From Acidovorax sp. Leaf78 (lineage in GTDB: Bacteria; Pseudomonadota; Gammaproteobacteria; Burkholderiales; Burkholderiaceae_C), in assembly GCF_001422735.1 (NCBI RefSeq), contig NZ_LMLZ01000001.1:245233-309232 (forward strand): a stretch of DNA of 64,000 bases, in the 5' to 3' direction. The notes under the pieces are model-generated. The model searched no databases and was not told the origin of the DNA. It worked only from the letters and a program-made list of their open reading frames with translations. The position numbers were made by a program, and so were the translations under genes. This document shows, in pieces, positions 36,302 through 45,404 of this stretch (within the stretch, counting starts at the first letter, position 1; the number at the start of each line of letters is the position of its first letter).

Positions 36302-37099
36302 TCAGAACCGGTACAGATAGCCGGCAGTGACCGCTGGCTGGCTCGATCGGCCGACCAGCGGGCTGTCTTTGATGGCGCTGGCCAACCGTGTGCTGCTCAC
36401 GTCCACGAACACCCACTGGCGCGGCGCCAGCGCATAGCCCACGCGCACGCCGGCCTGCAGGTTCACGGCAGAGCTGCCTTCGTAGGCCGCGCGGCCTGCG
36501 CGCACCTCGGCGCCTTCCACGCCGTAGTAGTAGTCCACGTACTTGCGGTCCTGCTGCTGCACCGCCAGGCGGGGCGTAATGTCCCAGGCGCCGAGCTGGA
36601 AGCGGCGCTCGGCCTTCAGCGTGACCTGGCGCCCCTTGCTGTGGCCCGATGCATCGGCCAGCAGCTCGGCCGACAACTGCACCGGCCCCGTGTCCCAGCT
36701 GGCGGCTGCGCCCAGCCAGAGGCTGCTCTTGCGCTCCTGCATGCCGGCCAGAAAGGGCGAATCCTTGGCCTCGTAGCCCTCGAAGCCAAAGCGCGAGCGC
36801 AGCCGCAGGCCCACGGGGCCGACCGACGGCAGCTTGATATCCACACCCGGGCCGGCCACGCTGATCCAGCGGTTTTCGTAGGTGAGCAGGGGCAGCGGCT
36901 GCACCTTGTCGTCGAAGTCGCGGTAGGGCTTGCGGTCAGCGCTCACAGCCAGGCCCACGCCCCAGGCAGAGGCCGGTGCGTCTTGCGCCCAGGCTGCCTC
37001 GGGGGCCAGCACCGCCAAGGTGGCCGCGATGAGGGCGGCGCGCGAAGGCAGGGTTGCCTTGCGGCGGGGGGTAAAGGGCATGCGAAGGCAGGGCGTCAT
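36302..37099 (-). CDS. MipA/OmpV family outer-membrane protein
   Basis: 265 residues with a signal peptide ending near EAAWAQDA and a predicted beta-barrel body. WGVGLAVSADRKPYRDFDDK and the C-terminal aromatic ending VTAGYLYRF fit the MipA/OmpV family, whose members act as scaffolds for murein hydrolases or as porins. It is divergent from an OmpR-type two-component system. MipA genes are often regulated by an adjacent two-component system, so it is a likely target. Confidence 0.88.
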   Translation of the reverse strand: MTPCLRMPFTPRRKATLPSRAALIAATLAVLAPEAAWAQDAPASAWGVGLAVSADRKPYRDFDDKVQPLPLLTYENRWISVAGPGVDIKLPSVGPVGLRLRSRFGFEGYEAKDSPFLAGMQERKSSLWLGAAASWDTGPVQLSAELLADASGHSKGRQVTLKAERRFQLGAWDITPRLAVQQQDRKYVDYYYGVEGAEVRAGRAAYEGSSAVNLQAGVRVGYALAPRQWVFVDVSSTRLASAIKDSPLVGRSSQPAVTAGYLYRF

Positions 37100-37183
37100 G
37101 GGTTCAGTTTCCAGGCAGAAAAAAACGGGGGAGGGGCGGCAGAGCTGCCCGCGGGTCGCACGCCGCAGATGGCGGGCCGATGC

Positions 37184-37200
37184 ACTGTAGAAAAGCTTTC
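37184..37200. promoter_or_regulatory. Candidate regulator box between mipA and the two-component genes
   Basis: ACTGTAGAAAAGCTTTC lies in the divergent region. Nearly the same word (one A fewer) occurs at 39509-39524 just before the DUF2306 gene, where it is half of a perfect inverted repeat. Candidate binding site for the adjacent OmpR-type regulator. Confidence 0.45.
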
Positions 37201-37307
37201 TTATCGCCGGGTTAGCCCTGCGTTGCCCGGGGACGCCCCGTGCTCATGGCCCGCTAAGAATTCCGCGCTACGCTGTGCACCGCCCTGAAGGCCTCAAGGA
37301 GAACCTG

Positions 37308-37967
37308 TTGCGTGCACTGCTGGTAGAAGACGACGACATGATCGGGCGCAGCCTGTCGCATGCGCTCAAGGGCGCAGGCTGGTCCGTGGACTGGGTGCGC
37401 AACGGCGAGCTGGCCCACAGCGCGTTGGCCGACGGCGACTACAGCTGCGTGCTGCTCGACCTGGGCCTGCCCGGCATCGATGGCATCGAGGTACTGCGCC
37501 GCGCTCGCGCCCGCGGCGACCTCACGCCGGTGGTGGTGCTCACCGCGCGCGACGGGGTCGAAGACCGCGTGCATGGCCTGGACATCGGGGCCGACGATTA
37601 CCTGCTCAAGCCCTTCGAGGTGGCCGAGCTCCTGGCCCGCATGCGCGCCGTGGTGCGCCGCCGCAGTGGTGTGGCGCAATCGCTGGTGGGCAATGGCTCC
37701 CTGCAGCTGGACCTGGCCACGCGCGAGGTGCTGCTGGGCGGCGCACGCGAGGCCCTCACCGCGCGCGAATTCGCACTGCTGCACGCGCTGCTGGAGCGCC
37801 CCGGCGCCATCCTGTCGCGCGAGCAATTGGAAAACCGCATCTACGGCTGGGGCGAGGAAGTCAGCAGCAATGCGGTGGACGTGCTCATCCACGGCATGCG
37901 CCGCAAACTGGGGCCCGACGCCATCCGCAACGTGCGCGGCCTGGGCTGGCGGGTGGCGGCGCCATGA
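37308..37967 (+). CDS. OmpR/PhoB-family response regulator, TTG start
   Basis: 219 residues: receiver domain with phospho-acceptor D51 in LLDLGLPG and K near 100 in LLKPFEVAELLAR, then a winged-helix DNA-binding domain ending IRNVRGLGWRVAAP. The TTG at 37308 is chosen because AAGGAG lies 6 bases upstream. A GTG at 37275 is the alternative. It overlaps the kinase gene by 4 bases. QseB/PmrA-like in layout; signal and regulon are inferred only from the neighbours mipA and DUF2306. Confidence 0.92.
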   Translation: MRALLVEDDDMIGRSLSHALKGAGWSVDWVRNGELAHSALADGDYSCVLLDLGLPGIDGIEVLRRARARGDLTPVVVLTARDGVEDRVHGLDIGADDYLLKPFEVAELLARMRAVVRRRSGVAQSLVGNGSLQLDLATREVLLGGAREALTAREFALLHALLERPGAILSREQLENRIYGWGEEVSSNAVDVLIHGMRRKLGPDAIRNVRGLGWRVAAP

Positions 37968-39454
37968 CGGGCTCGGTGCGCGACCACAAGCCCCGCTGGT
38001 ACCGCCCCCGGTCGCTGCGCGGGCAAATCCTGTTGTGGCTGGCGCCCTGGATTCTGGTCGGCGCCGTGGTGGCGGGGGGCGCCTTCTGGGTGAGCTACAG
38101 CGCACTCATCCATACCTTCATGGAGTACCAGATGGAGGTGCTGGCGCGCTCCCATGCGACCGGCGGGCCGGTGGCGGCGAGCCATTCGGGCAGTGATTCC
38201 AACACCAACGCTACGGACCGCACCATGGACACGGGCCTGGGGCTCGAGCCCCTGCCGCTGCTCAGCGACGTCAACATCCTCGACTGGGGCGCATTCGCCG
38301 TGCAGATCTGGTCGGCCGACGGCCGCTTGCTGGCTGCGTCCAGGCCCGACACTGCGGTGCCCCTGCAGGCAGCGCCCGGTCACCATCGGTTGCGCGCCGA
38401 TGGTGCGTGGGCGCCGGGGTGGCGTGTCTATTCCGCAGCAGCGGCGGGGCCGTACCAGCGCCGGGTGCAGGTGTTGCAAAGCGAGAAATTCCTGCAGGAA
38501 GAAGTGGCGGTGCGCACCCTGTACGTCATCGTGCCCATGGCGCTGCTGGTGCCCGCATTGCTGTTCACCCTGTGGGTGGTGGTGGGGCGCGCGTCGCAGT
38601 CATTGCGCTCGGTGGCCGACGAGGTGGCCCAGCGCGACGACCGCAGCCTGGGCGCCATCCGCATGGACCGGGTGCCCGAAGAGATCGTGCCGCTGGTGGG
38701 CTCCTTCAACGCATTGCTGGCGCGTCTGGGCGAGGCCTTTGCTGCGCAGCGCCGCTTTGTGCAGGACGCCGCCCACGAGTTGCGCACGCCCATGGCCGCC
38801 ATGGCGCTGCAGATGGAGAACCTGCGCCCCTTCGTCCCCATGGGCGATGCGCAGCAGCAGTTCGCGCAGCTGGACGCGGGCATGCGCCGCGCGCGGCACC
38901 TGGTCGGCCAGTTGCTGCGCCTGTCGCGCCAGGAGGCGCCGGTGGCTGCGCAGGCATCCACCGCGCCCGTGGACATCACTGCCTTGCTGCGCGACAGCGT
39001 GGGCCAGCTGATGCCGCTGGCGGACCAGCGGCGCATCGACGTGGGTTTTGCCGGAGACAGGCAGGTGGCCGTCCACGCAGCCGCCAGCGAGCTGCGCAGC
39101 GTCTTCGACAACCTGCTGGACAACGCCCTGCGCTACACCCCTGAGGGCGGTGCGGTGGAGGTGCGCTTGCACCGGCTGGACAGCGGCGCCGTGGTGGACA
39201 TCATGGACACCGGCCCGGGCATTCCGCCAGACCTGCTGGAGCGGGTCTTCGACCGCTTCTTTCGCGTGCCCGGCAATGATGCCGACGGCAGCGGGCTGGG
39301 CTTGGCCATCACCCGGGCTGCGGCGCTGCGCCATGGCCTGCGGGTGGAACTGCGCGCACGGGACGACGGCGCCAACGGCCTGGTGGCGCGGGTGCACCTG
39401 CCCGCACCCCAGGACCCATCCCACGGCCCACAGCCCCTGCTAACGCCCGGCTAA
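37964..39454 (+). CDS. Sensor histidine kinase, QseC/PmrB-like
   Basis: 496-residue inner-membrane kinase. A first helix near residues 25-45, a periplasmic sensor region of about 140 residues and a second helix (VPMALLVPALLFTLWVVVG) precede a short HAMP-like linker, the phosphohistidine motif DAAHELRTPMAAMALQMENL and a HATPase domain with DNLLDNALRYTPEGG and DTGPGIPPDL. It is translated from an ATG that overlaps the regulator's stop codon. The signal sensed is unknown. Confidence 0.93.
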   Translation: MTGSVRDHKPRWYRPRSLRGQILLWLAPWILVGAVVAGGAFWVSYSALIHTFMEYQMEVLARSHATGGPVAASHSGSDSNTNATDRTMDTGLGLEPLPLLSDVNILDWGAFAVQIWSADGRLLAASRPDTAVPLQAAPGHHRLRADGAWAPGWRVYSAAAAGPYQRRVQVLQSEKFLQEEVAVRTLYVIVPMALLVPALLFTLWVVVGRASQSLRSVADEVAQRDDRSLGAIRMDRVPEEIVPLVGSFNALLARLGEAFAAQRRFVQDAAHELRTPMAAMALQMENLRPFVPMGDAQQQFAQLDAGMRRARHLVGQLLRLSRQEAPVAAQASTAPVDITALLRDSVGQLMPLADQRRIDVGFAGDRQVAVHAAASELRSVFDNLLDNALRYTPEGGAVEVRLHRLDSGAVVDIMDTGPGIPPDLLERVFDRFFRVPGNDADGSGLGLAITRAAALRHGLRVELRARDDGANGLVARVHLPAPQDPSHGPQPLLTPG

Positions 39455-39481
39455 GCCGCTGCTAATGCGGGGCTCAGACGC

Positions 39482-39520
39482 GCTTTCTACAGTCGGTGAA
39501 TCCCATCCACTGTAGAAAGC
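39482..39520. promoter_or_regulatory. Perfect 12-bp inverted repeat upstream of DUF2306
   Basis: GCTTTCTACAGT (39482-39493), a 15-base spacer, then ACTGTAGAAAGC (39509-39520), ending 5 bases before the DUF2306 start. The arms are exact reverse complements. The right arm matches the box at 37184-37200. It may be an operator or a translation-controlling hairpin. Confidence 0.55.
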
Positions 39521-39525
39521 TTTCG

Positions 39526-40170
39526 ATGACTGTTCGCACTTTGGCCCCCGCCCTGGCCTGGGGTTTGCTCACGTTGCTCGCCCTGGCCGTGGGCATCGTG
39601 TCCCTGCGCTATGCGCTGCCCGGCATGCCCTTTCCGATGGACCTGCCCAGCCTGCAGTCCGCACCCCGGGCCTTTGTCGTGCACGCTGTCAGCGCATCAC
39701 TGGCGCTGATGCTGGGCCCGGTGCAGCTGGTGGCCGCATGGCGCACCCGGTTTCCTGCCCTGCACCGCTGGGTAGGGCGTGCCTATGTGGTGGCGATAGC
39801 CGTGGGCTGGCTCTCGTCGTTGCCGCTGGCACTCCATGCCATGACCGGCCCCGTGGCCGTCGCTGGTTTTTTGGCGCTGGGCGTGGCCTGGGTCGTGGCA
39901 ACGGGCATGGGCCTGATGCGCGCGCTGCAGCGCCGTTTTGCCGACCACCGGCGCTGGATGGTGCGCAGCTATGCGCTCACTGCGGCAGCCATCACGCTGC
40001 GCATTTACCTCGGCGGCAGCATGGCCCTGGGGATCGACGAGCAGGTGTCCTACCCCTTCATCGCCTGGCTGTGCTGGGTGCCCAACCTGCTGGGCGCCGA
40101 GTGGTACCTGCGGCGCCAGGGCGTGACCCAGAGCCGGCGGCAGCGCCGGTCGCCACTGGCATCGCTGTGA
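39526..40170 (+). CDS. DUF2306 membrane protein
   Basis: 214 residues with about six transmembrane helices. A histidine-containing loop between helices (LHRWVGRAYVVAIAVGW) and RRFADHRRWMVRSYALTAAA are typical of DUF2306, whose conserved histidines suggest heme binding like other membrane cytochromes, though no function is established. The start at 39526 follows the 12-bp inverted repeat. It lies 71 bases after the kinase gene and is probably controlled with it. It is convergent with metG. Confidence 0.82.
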   Translation: MTVRTLAPALAWGLLTLLALAVGIVSLRYALPGMPFPMDLPSLQSAPRAFVVHAVSASLALMLGPVQLVAAWRTRFPALHRWVGRAYVVAIAVGWLSSLPLALHAMTGPVAVAGFLALGVAWVVATGMGLMRALQRRFADHRRWMVRSYALTAAAITLRIYLGGSMALGIDEQVSYPFIAWLCWVPNLLGAEWYLRRQGVTQSRRQRRSPLASL

Positions 40171-40225
40171 GCGAACAGCTGCCAGGGCCTGCAACGCAAG
40201 GGCCGGGCGGCCGTTGCGGTGGTCT

Positions 40226-42418
40226 TCAACGCACCCGCATGCCCGGCAGAGCACCCGGCCACGGGTTCAGCACGTAGATACCCGGATTCGCCTTCTCATC
40301 CCCATGGCTGGCAGCCAGCACCATGCCTTCGGAGATGCCGAACTTCATCTTGCGCGGTGCCAGGTTGGCCACCATCACGGTGTGCTTGCCCACCAGGTCT
40401 TCTGGCTTGTAGGCGCTGGCGATGCCGCTGAAGACATTGCGCGTGCGCCCTTCGCCCACGTCCAGCGTCAGGCGCAGCAGCTTGGTGGAGCCCTCCACTG
40501 GCTCGCAGTTCACGATCAGCGCGATGCGCAGGTCGATCTTGGTGAAGTCGTCGATGCCGATGGTGGGGGCCAGTTCTTCGCCGCCGGGGGCTGCTACGGT
40601 TTCAGTAGCGGCTGGCGCTGGTGTGGCGGGCGCTGGGGGCTCGAACAATGCTTCCAGCTGGTCAGCCGTAACTCGTTTCATCAGATGCCCATAAGCGGCA
40701 ATTTGGTGACCGGCTGGCAGCTCGGTGGAAGCATCTTTCCACTCAAGCTCAGGGATGTTCAAAAAGGTTTCAACCGCCTTCGAGGTGGCAGGCAATACCG
40801 GCTTGAGGCACAGGGTCGCGATTCTGAAAACGTTGAGTGCAACGGTGCAAACGCCCAGCAAGCGCTCTTCTGCACCCTCCTGCTTCGCTAAAACCCAAGG
40901 GGCATGAATGTCGATGTATTCATTGCAGGTATCGAGCAACTCGGAGACGCTACGAATCGCTTTGCCGTACTCACGCGCTTCGTACAGGGCTTGTATTTCA
41001 TTGGCAACCAGAGCGGCCTTCAACAGTGGATTGATCGGACCTCTGTTTCCAACTTCTTCAGTAGCTTTTGGAGCAGGGAATGCCGCGCGAATGTTGTCCG
41101 GCAATTCTGATGCCAAGGTACCGGACAGCTTTCCGCCAAATTTCTCGTTGATAAATTTGGCGCATCGGCTGGCGATGTTCACGTACTTGCCGATCAGATC
41201 GCTGTTCACCCGCAGCATGAAGTCTTCGGCGTTGAAGTCGATGTCTTCGTTGCGCGCGCTCAACTTGGCCGCCAGGTAGTAGCGCAGCCATTCGGCGTTC
41301 ATGCCCAGGCTCAGGTACTTGAGTGGGTCGAGGCCGGTGCCGCGGCTCTTGCTCATCTTCTCGCCGTTGTTCACGGTCAGAAAGCCGTGCACGAACACGT
41401 TGTCGGGCGTCTTGCGGCCGGAAAAGTGCAGCATGGCGGGCCAGAACAGCGTGTGGAAGGTGACGATGTCCTTGCCGATGAAGTGGTACTGCTCGGTGTC
41501 GGCAGCGGCCATGTAGTCGTCAAAGCTGCGCGTGTCGCCGTGTCGGGCCTTGGGGCCGCCCTTGTCGAACCAGTTCTTGAGCGAGGCCAGGTAGCCCACG
41601 GGCGCGTCGAGCCACACGTAGAAATATTTGCCCGGCGCGTCCGGGATCTCGATGCCGAAGTAGGGCGCGTCGCGGCTGATGTCCCAGTCGCCCAGGCCTT
41701 CGCTGGTGGTGCCGTCCGGGTTGGTGCGCACGGTGAACCATTCCTTGATCTTGTTGGCCACCTCGGGCTGCAGCTTGCCGTCCTGTGTCCACTTCTCCAG
41801 AAACTCGACGCAGCGCGGGTCGGACAGCTTGAAGAAGAAGTGCTCCGAATTCTTCAGCTCGGGCTTGGCGCCCGACAGGGCCGAGAACGGGTTGATCAGG
41901 TCGGTGGGCGCATACACCGTGCCGCACACCTCGCAGTTGTCGCCGTACTGGTCCTTGGCGTGGCACTTGGGGCATTCGCCCTTGATGTAGCGGTCGGGCA
42001 GGAACATGTTCTTCTCGGGGTCGAAGAACTGCTCGATGGTGCGCACCTCGATCAGGCTGCCGTCGGCGCGGTCGCGCAGGTCGCGGTAGATCTGGCGGGC
42101 CAGTTCGTGGTTTTCTGGCGCATCGGTGCTGTGCCAGTTGTCGAAGCTGATGTGAAAACCATCCAGGTACTGCTTGCGGCCCGCGGCGATGTTGGCCACG
42201 AATTCCTGGGGCGTGACGCCGGCCTTCTCGGCAGCGATCATGATCGGCGCGCCGTGCGTGTCGTCCGCACCCACGAAGTTGACGGCGTGGCCCTGCATCC
42301 TTTGGTACCGCACCCAGATGTCGGCCTGGATGTATTCCATGATGTGGCCGATGTGGAAGTTGCCGTTGGCGTACGGCAGGGCGGTGGTGACGAAGAGTTT
42401 GCGTGCGGATGACGTCAT
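40226..42418 (-). CDS. metG: Methionyl-tRNA synthetase
   Basis: Charges tRNA-Met. 730 residues. HIGH motif at 22-25 ([10 protein letters not shown]), a zinc knuckle with CPKC and CEVCG, KMSKS ([14 protein letters not shown]), the anticodon-binding helical domain, and a C-terminal EMAP-like tRNA-binding domain ([20 protein letters not shown]) joined by an Ala/Pro/Glu/Thr-rich linker. Roughly 40650-41170, covering most of the anticodon-binding domain, has more A/T-ending codons than the rest of the gene or its neighbours, suggesting recombination. The apbC/mrp gene is 3.7 kb away; the two are adjacent in many genomes. Confidence 0.96.
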   Translation of the reverse strand: MTSSARKLFVTTALPYANGNFHIGHIMEYIQADIWVRYQRMQGHAVNFVGADDTHGAPIMIAAEKAGVTPQEFVANIAAGRKQYLDGFHISFDNWHSTDAPENHELARQIYRDLRDRADGSLIEVRTIEQFFDPEKNMFLPDRYIKGECPKCHAKDQYGDNCEVCGTVYAPTDLINPFSALSGAKPELKNSEHFFFKLSDPRCVEFLEKWTQDGKLQPEVANKIKEWFTVRTNPDGTTSEGLGDWDISRDAPYFGIEIPDAPGKYFYVWLDAPVGYLASLKNWFDKGGPKARHGDTRSFDDYMAAADTEQYHFIGKDIVTFHTLFWPAMLHFSGRKTPDNVFVHGFLTVNNGEKMSKSRGTGLDPLKYLSLGMNAEWLRYYLAAKLSARNEDIDFNAEDFMLRVNSDLIGKYVNIASRCAKFINEKFGGKLSGTLASELPDNIRAAFPAPKATEEVGNRGPINPLLKAALVANEIQALYEAREYGKAIRSVSELLDTCNEYIDIHAPWVLAKQEGAEERLLGVCTVALNVFRIATLCLKPVLPATSKAVETFLNIPELEWKDASTELPAGHQIAAYGHLMKRVTADQLEALFEPPAPATPAPAATETVAAPGGEELAPTIGIDDFTKIDLRIALIVNCEPVEGSTKLLRLTLDVGEGRTRNVFSGIASAYKPEDLVGKHTVMVANLAPRKMKFGISEGMVLAASHGDEKANPGIYVLNPWPGALPGMRVR

Positions 42419-42540
42419 GAAAAGCGGCTTTCTCAGGCGGAACCGCCGATTTTAGGCGCTGGCCGCCCGGTTTCGCCGTTGCAGGCCGCCCGGGCCGGTG
42501 GATCACAATGCGCCGCTATCGACAACCACAGGAAGAACCG

Positions 42541-43710
42541 ATGGCAAAGAGGACGTTGGCGAGGACATTGGGATGGGGTGTGGGCGGCGCCGTGCTGGCA
42601 GCCGCCGCCTACCTGGCCTGGTGGCCCGTGCCCATCCGGCCGGTGGCGTGGACGGCCCCGGCCGCGCCGGGCTACCAGGGCGTGCACGCGCCCAACCAGC
42701 GCCTGGCGGGGCTGCGGATGATCGACCTGAAAGGCGAAGTCGGCCCCGAGCACATCGCGCTGGGCAAGGACGGCAAGCTCTACACCACGGTATTGAGCGG
42801 CAACATCCTGCGCATGAACCCCGACGGATCGGGCCAGGAGGTGTTTGCCAACACCGGCGGGCGGGTGCTAGGTTTTGACTTCGACGCAGCGGGAAACCTG
42901 ATTGCGGCCGACGCGGTCAAGGGGCTGTTGTCGATCGCGCCCGACGGCAAGGTCACCGTGCTGGCCGACAAGGTCGGCAACGACCCCATCCGCTACGCCG
43001 ACGGCGTGGTGGTGGCGAAAAGCGGCAAGATGTACCTGAGCGACGCCTCCACCCGCTTTGCGCCCAAGGACTGGGGCGGCACCTTCGAGGCCAGCGTGCT
43101 CGACATCCTGGAGCAGGCCAGCACCGGCCGCGTGCTCGAATACGACCCCGCCACCCGCGCCACGCGCGTGGTGGCGCGCGGCATCAGCTTTGCCAACGGC
43201 GTGGCGCTCAGCCAGGACGGGCAAAGCCTGTTCGTCAACGAGACCGGCAAGTACCGGGTGTGGAAGATCGCGGTGGACGCGAACGACCTGGACATCAGCG
43301 AGGCCGATGCCAAGGTCAAGGCCCCCGCCGGCAGCCAGCCGGCGCCCCAGGCCCGCGTGCTGCTGGACAACCTGCCCGGCTACCCCGACAACCTCATGCG
43401 CGGCATGGACGGCCGCATCTGGCTGGGCTTTGCCAAGCCGCGCGGCGCCGCCATCGACAACATGGCCGGCAAGCCCTGGCTGCGCAGCCTGACGCTGCGA
43501 CTGCCGCGCGCGCTGTGGCCCATCCCCAAGCCCTACGGCCATGTGATCGCGTTCACCGACGACGGCAAGGTGGTGGCCGACCTGCAGGACCCGACGGGCG
43601 CCTACCCCGAGACCACGGCCATCACCGAGACGGCCGACCGGCTGTATGTGCAAAGCCTGCATGCACACCGGCTGGGCTGGCTGCCCAAGGACGTGCTGCA
43701 GCCGAAGTAG
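42541..43710 (+). CDS. SMP-30 / strictosidine synthase-like beta-propeller protein
   Basis: 389 residues with an N-terminal membrane anchor (GWGVGGAVLAAAAYLAWWPV). A six-bladed propeller of the SMP-30/gluconolactonase/strictosidine-synthase type follows. Telling segments are GPEHIALGKDGKLYTTVLSG, YADGVVVAKSGKMYLSDAST, ISFANGVALSQDGQSLFVNE and GYPDNLMRGMDGRIWLGFAK. The start at 42541 follows AGGAAGAACCG. The substrate is unknown, and the anchored form suggests action on the periplasmic side. It is divergent from metG. Confidence 0.85.
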   Translation: MAKRTLARTLGWGVGGAVLAAAAYLAWWPVPIRPVAWTAPAAPGYQGVHAPNQRLAGLRMIDLKGEVGPEHIALGKDGKLYTTVLSGNILRMNPDGSGQEVFANTGGRVLGFDFDAAGNLIAADAVKGLLSIAPDGKVTVLADKVGNDPIRYADGVVVAKSGKMYLSDASTRFAPKDWGGTFEASVLDILEQASTGRVLEYDPATRATRVVARGISFANGVALSQDGQSLFVNETGKYRVWKIAVDANDLDISEADAKVKAPAGSQPAPQARVLLDNLPGYPDNLMRGMDGRIWLGFAKPRGAAIDNMAGKPWLRSLTLRLPRALWPIPKPYGHVIAFTDDGKVVADLQDPTGAYPETTAITETADRLYVQSLHAHRLGWLPKDVLQPK

Positions 43711-43761
43711 CGTGCGGCCGCGCCTCGTGCGGACTCTCGCTCGATCATTCAACACCCCCAA

Positions 43762-43821
43762 CCGTTCGTGCTGAGCCAGTCGAAGCCTTGCGCAGCGCTT
43801 CGACAAGCCCGGAGTGAACGG
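43762..43821. repeat. 60-bp palindromic repeat, copy 1 of a close pair
   Basis: Starts CCGTTCGTGCTGAGCC and ends CCGGAGTGAACGG, with CAGTCGAAGCC and GCTTCGACAAGCCC inside. Same family as 30484-30543. Confidence 0.85.
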
Positions 43822-43867
43822 TGGGATATGGACTGGAGGCTGCGGGGAACCCAAGCACTACCCCCAA

Positions 43868-43927
43868 CCGTTCGGGCTGAGCCAGTCGAAGCCTTACGCA
43901 GCACTTCGACAAGCCCGGCGTGAACGG
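43868..43927. repeat. 60-bp palindromic repeat, copy 2 of a close pair
   Basis: Same element as copy 1 with a few substitutions, in direct orientation 106 bases downstream. The pair fills the intergenic region between two convergent genes, where it could act as a bidirectional terminator. Confidence 0.85.
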
Positions 43928-43955
43928 TGTTGCTTTTCTTGAGGGCAGTGGGGTG

Positions 43956-45236
43956 TCAGGCGTGGTGCTTGGTCTGCACTTCGGCGCCGGTGTCCGTCCA
44001 GCCGAAGAACCGGCACACCTCGGCGCGCATGGCCAGCGTGTCGGCGCGGCCCAGGGCCATCAGCTCCTGCGTGTAGCCGGACTCGAACAGCAGGTAGCTG
44101 GCCAGCGCCGCGCCGCGCACATCCGCCATGTTGGACGTGACACCCAGCGCCGCCAGCATGGTGCGCACCGGGCCGGGCAGCTCGCCCACATGGCGCGCCG
44201 CCACGGCGTCCAGCCGCTGCGACGGCGCGATGACCAAGAGCTCGATGGGGCGCAGCGCGCTTTTGTTGCGCACGTCTTCGGGGATGAGCGACAGCGTCTG
44301 GTTCACGCGCTGCACGCGCTCTACGTCCACCGCCAGGGCATCGAGAAAGATGTTGGACAGCGCATGCCCCGCGATCTGCGCAAGCGAGGGGTAATTGGCG
44401 GTGGGGTTGGCGGCGGTGTCGCCCTTGGGCTCGTGCATGCGGCCCGCGCCGATCACGAGGATGCGCTCGGCCCCCAGGTGGATGGCCGGTGCGATGGGGG
44501 CCGACTGCCGCATGGAGCCGTCGCCGAAGAACTCGGTGTGGTCGCCGATGGTGATGCCCTTGGCCGGAAAGATGAACGGGATGGCCGAGGACGCGAGCAG
44601 GTGCTCGTGCGTGATGCGGTCGCGCGCCGCCTTGCGCTGCGAGCGCACCCAGGGCTGCACCGGCGCGTTGGATTCGAAGAAGGTCACGTGCTCGCCCGAG
44701 CTGTAGCTCGATGCCGTCACCGCCAGCGCCGTGAGGTGGCCCTTGCGGATGAGCCGGGGCAGGCGCACCAGCGGCACCATCTTGACCAGCAGTTTTTCCA
44801 GCGGCGAGTTGTCGAGCAGCGACCGGGGCCGCATGCGCCGCCAGCGCGCCAGGGCCCAGCCCATGGACAGCAGCGTGAGCCAGCGCGCCCCGCTGCGCAT
44901 CACCGACAGCGAATCGGCCCCATACACCTGGCTGGCGTGGAACTGCCTCCACACCCGCGCAATGCGGCGCACCGCTCGGTCGAAGTGGTCCGCGCCGCAG
45001 GCCAGCGCGGCGGCATTGATGGCGCCGGCCGAGGTGCCGGTGATGATCGGAAACGGGTTGGGCTCCTCGCCTGCGCCGCAGGCGTTGCGGATGTCGGCAA
45101 TGGCTTCGAGCACGCCCACCTGGTAGGCCGCGCGGGCGCCGCCGCCGGTCAGCAGCAGGCCCGTGGGGCGGGTGGGGGGCGTGGACGCGGTGGAGGCGGT
45201 GGCGGCGGGCGCAGTGTGGGGGCGGGTCGATGGCAT
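43956..45236 (-). CDS. Patatin-like phospholipase
   Basis: 426 residues from the start at 45236; the frame is open to 45290. The oxyanion motif GGGARAAYQVG, the nucleophile serine in TGTSAGAIN and the catalytic aspartate in FFGDGSMRQ form the patatin Ser-Asp dyad in order. The N terminus before the domain is a Pro/Thr/Ala-rich stretch of about 25 residues with no clear signal peptide, so the enzyme is probably cytoplasmic or peripheral to the membrane. The lipid substrate is unknown. Confidence 0.9.
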   Translation of the reverse strand: MPSTRPHTAPAATASTASTPPTRPTGLLLTGGGARAAYQVGVLEAIADIRNACGAGEEPNPFPIITGTSAGAINAAALACGADHFDRAVRRIARVWRQFHASQVYGADSLSVMRSGARWLTLLSMGWALARWRRMRPRSLLDNSPLEKLLVKMVPLVRLPRLIRKGHLTALAVTASSYSSGEHVTFFESNAPVQPWVRSQRKAARDRITHEHLLASSAIPFIFPAKGITIGDHTEFFGDGSMRQSAPIAPAIHLGAERILVIGAGRMHEPKGDTAANPTANYPSLAQIAGHALSNIFLDALAVDVERVQRVNQTLSLIPEDVRNKSALRPIELLVIAPSQRLDAVAARHVGELPGPVRTMLAALGVTSNMADVRGAALASYLLFESGYTQELMALGRADTLAMRAEVCRFFGWTDTGAEVQTKHHA

Positions 45237-45306
45237 CGGCTGTAGGGCGGGGTGTGCCCCGAGTGTGGGGTGCGCCACGGCCGGCCTCATCTGGGAAAAC
45301 CCGCAT

Positions 45307-45348
45307 GGCGGGCGGCGGGCGGCGGGCGGCGGGCGGCGGGCGGCGTGC
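45307..45348. repeat. Heptamer tandem repeat GGCGGGC
   Basis: Five perfect copies of GGCGGGC and a sixth with one change, between the patatin start region and the downstream end of the Mrr-like gene. Likely to vary in copy number by slippage. Confidence 0.9.
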
Positions 45349-45404
45349 CTGGCGGTGGCTGCATCACCGAGATGCCGCAGGCCGGGCCGCAGCGGCAGGC
45401 CGGG

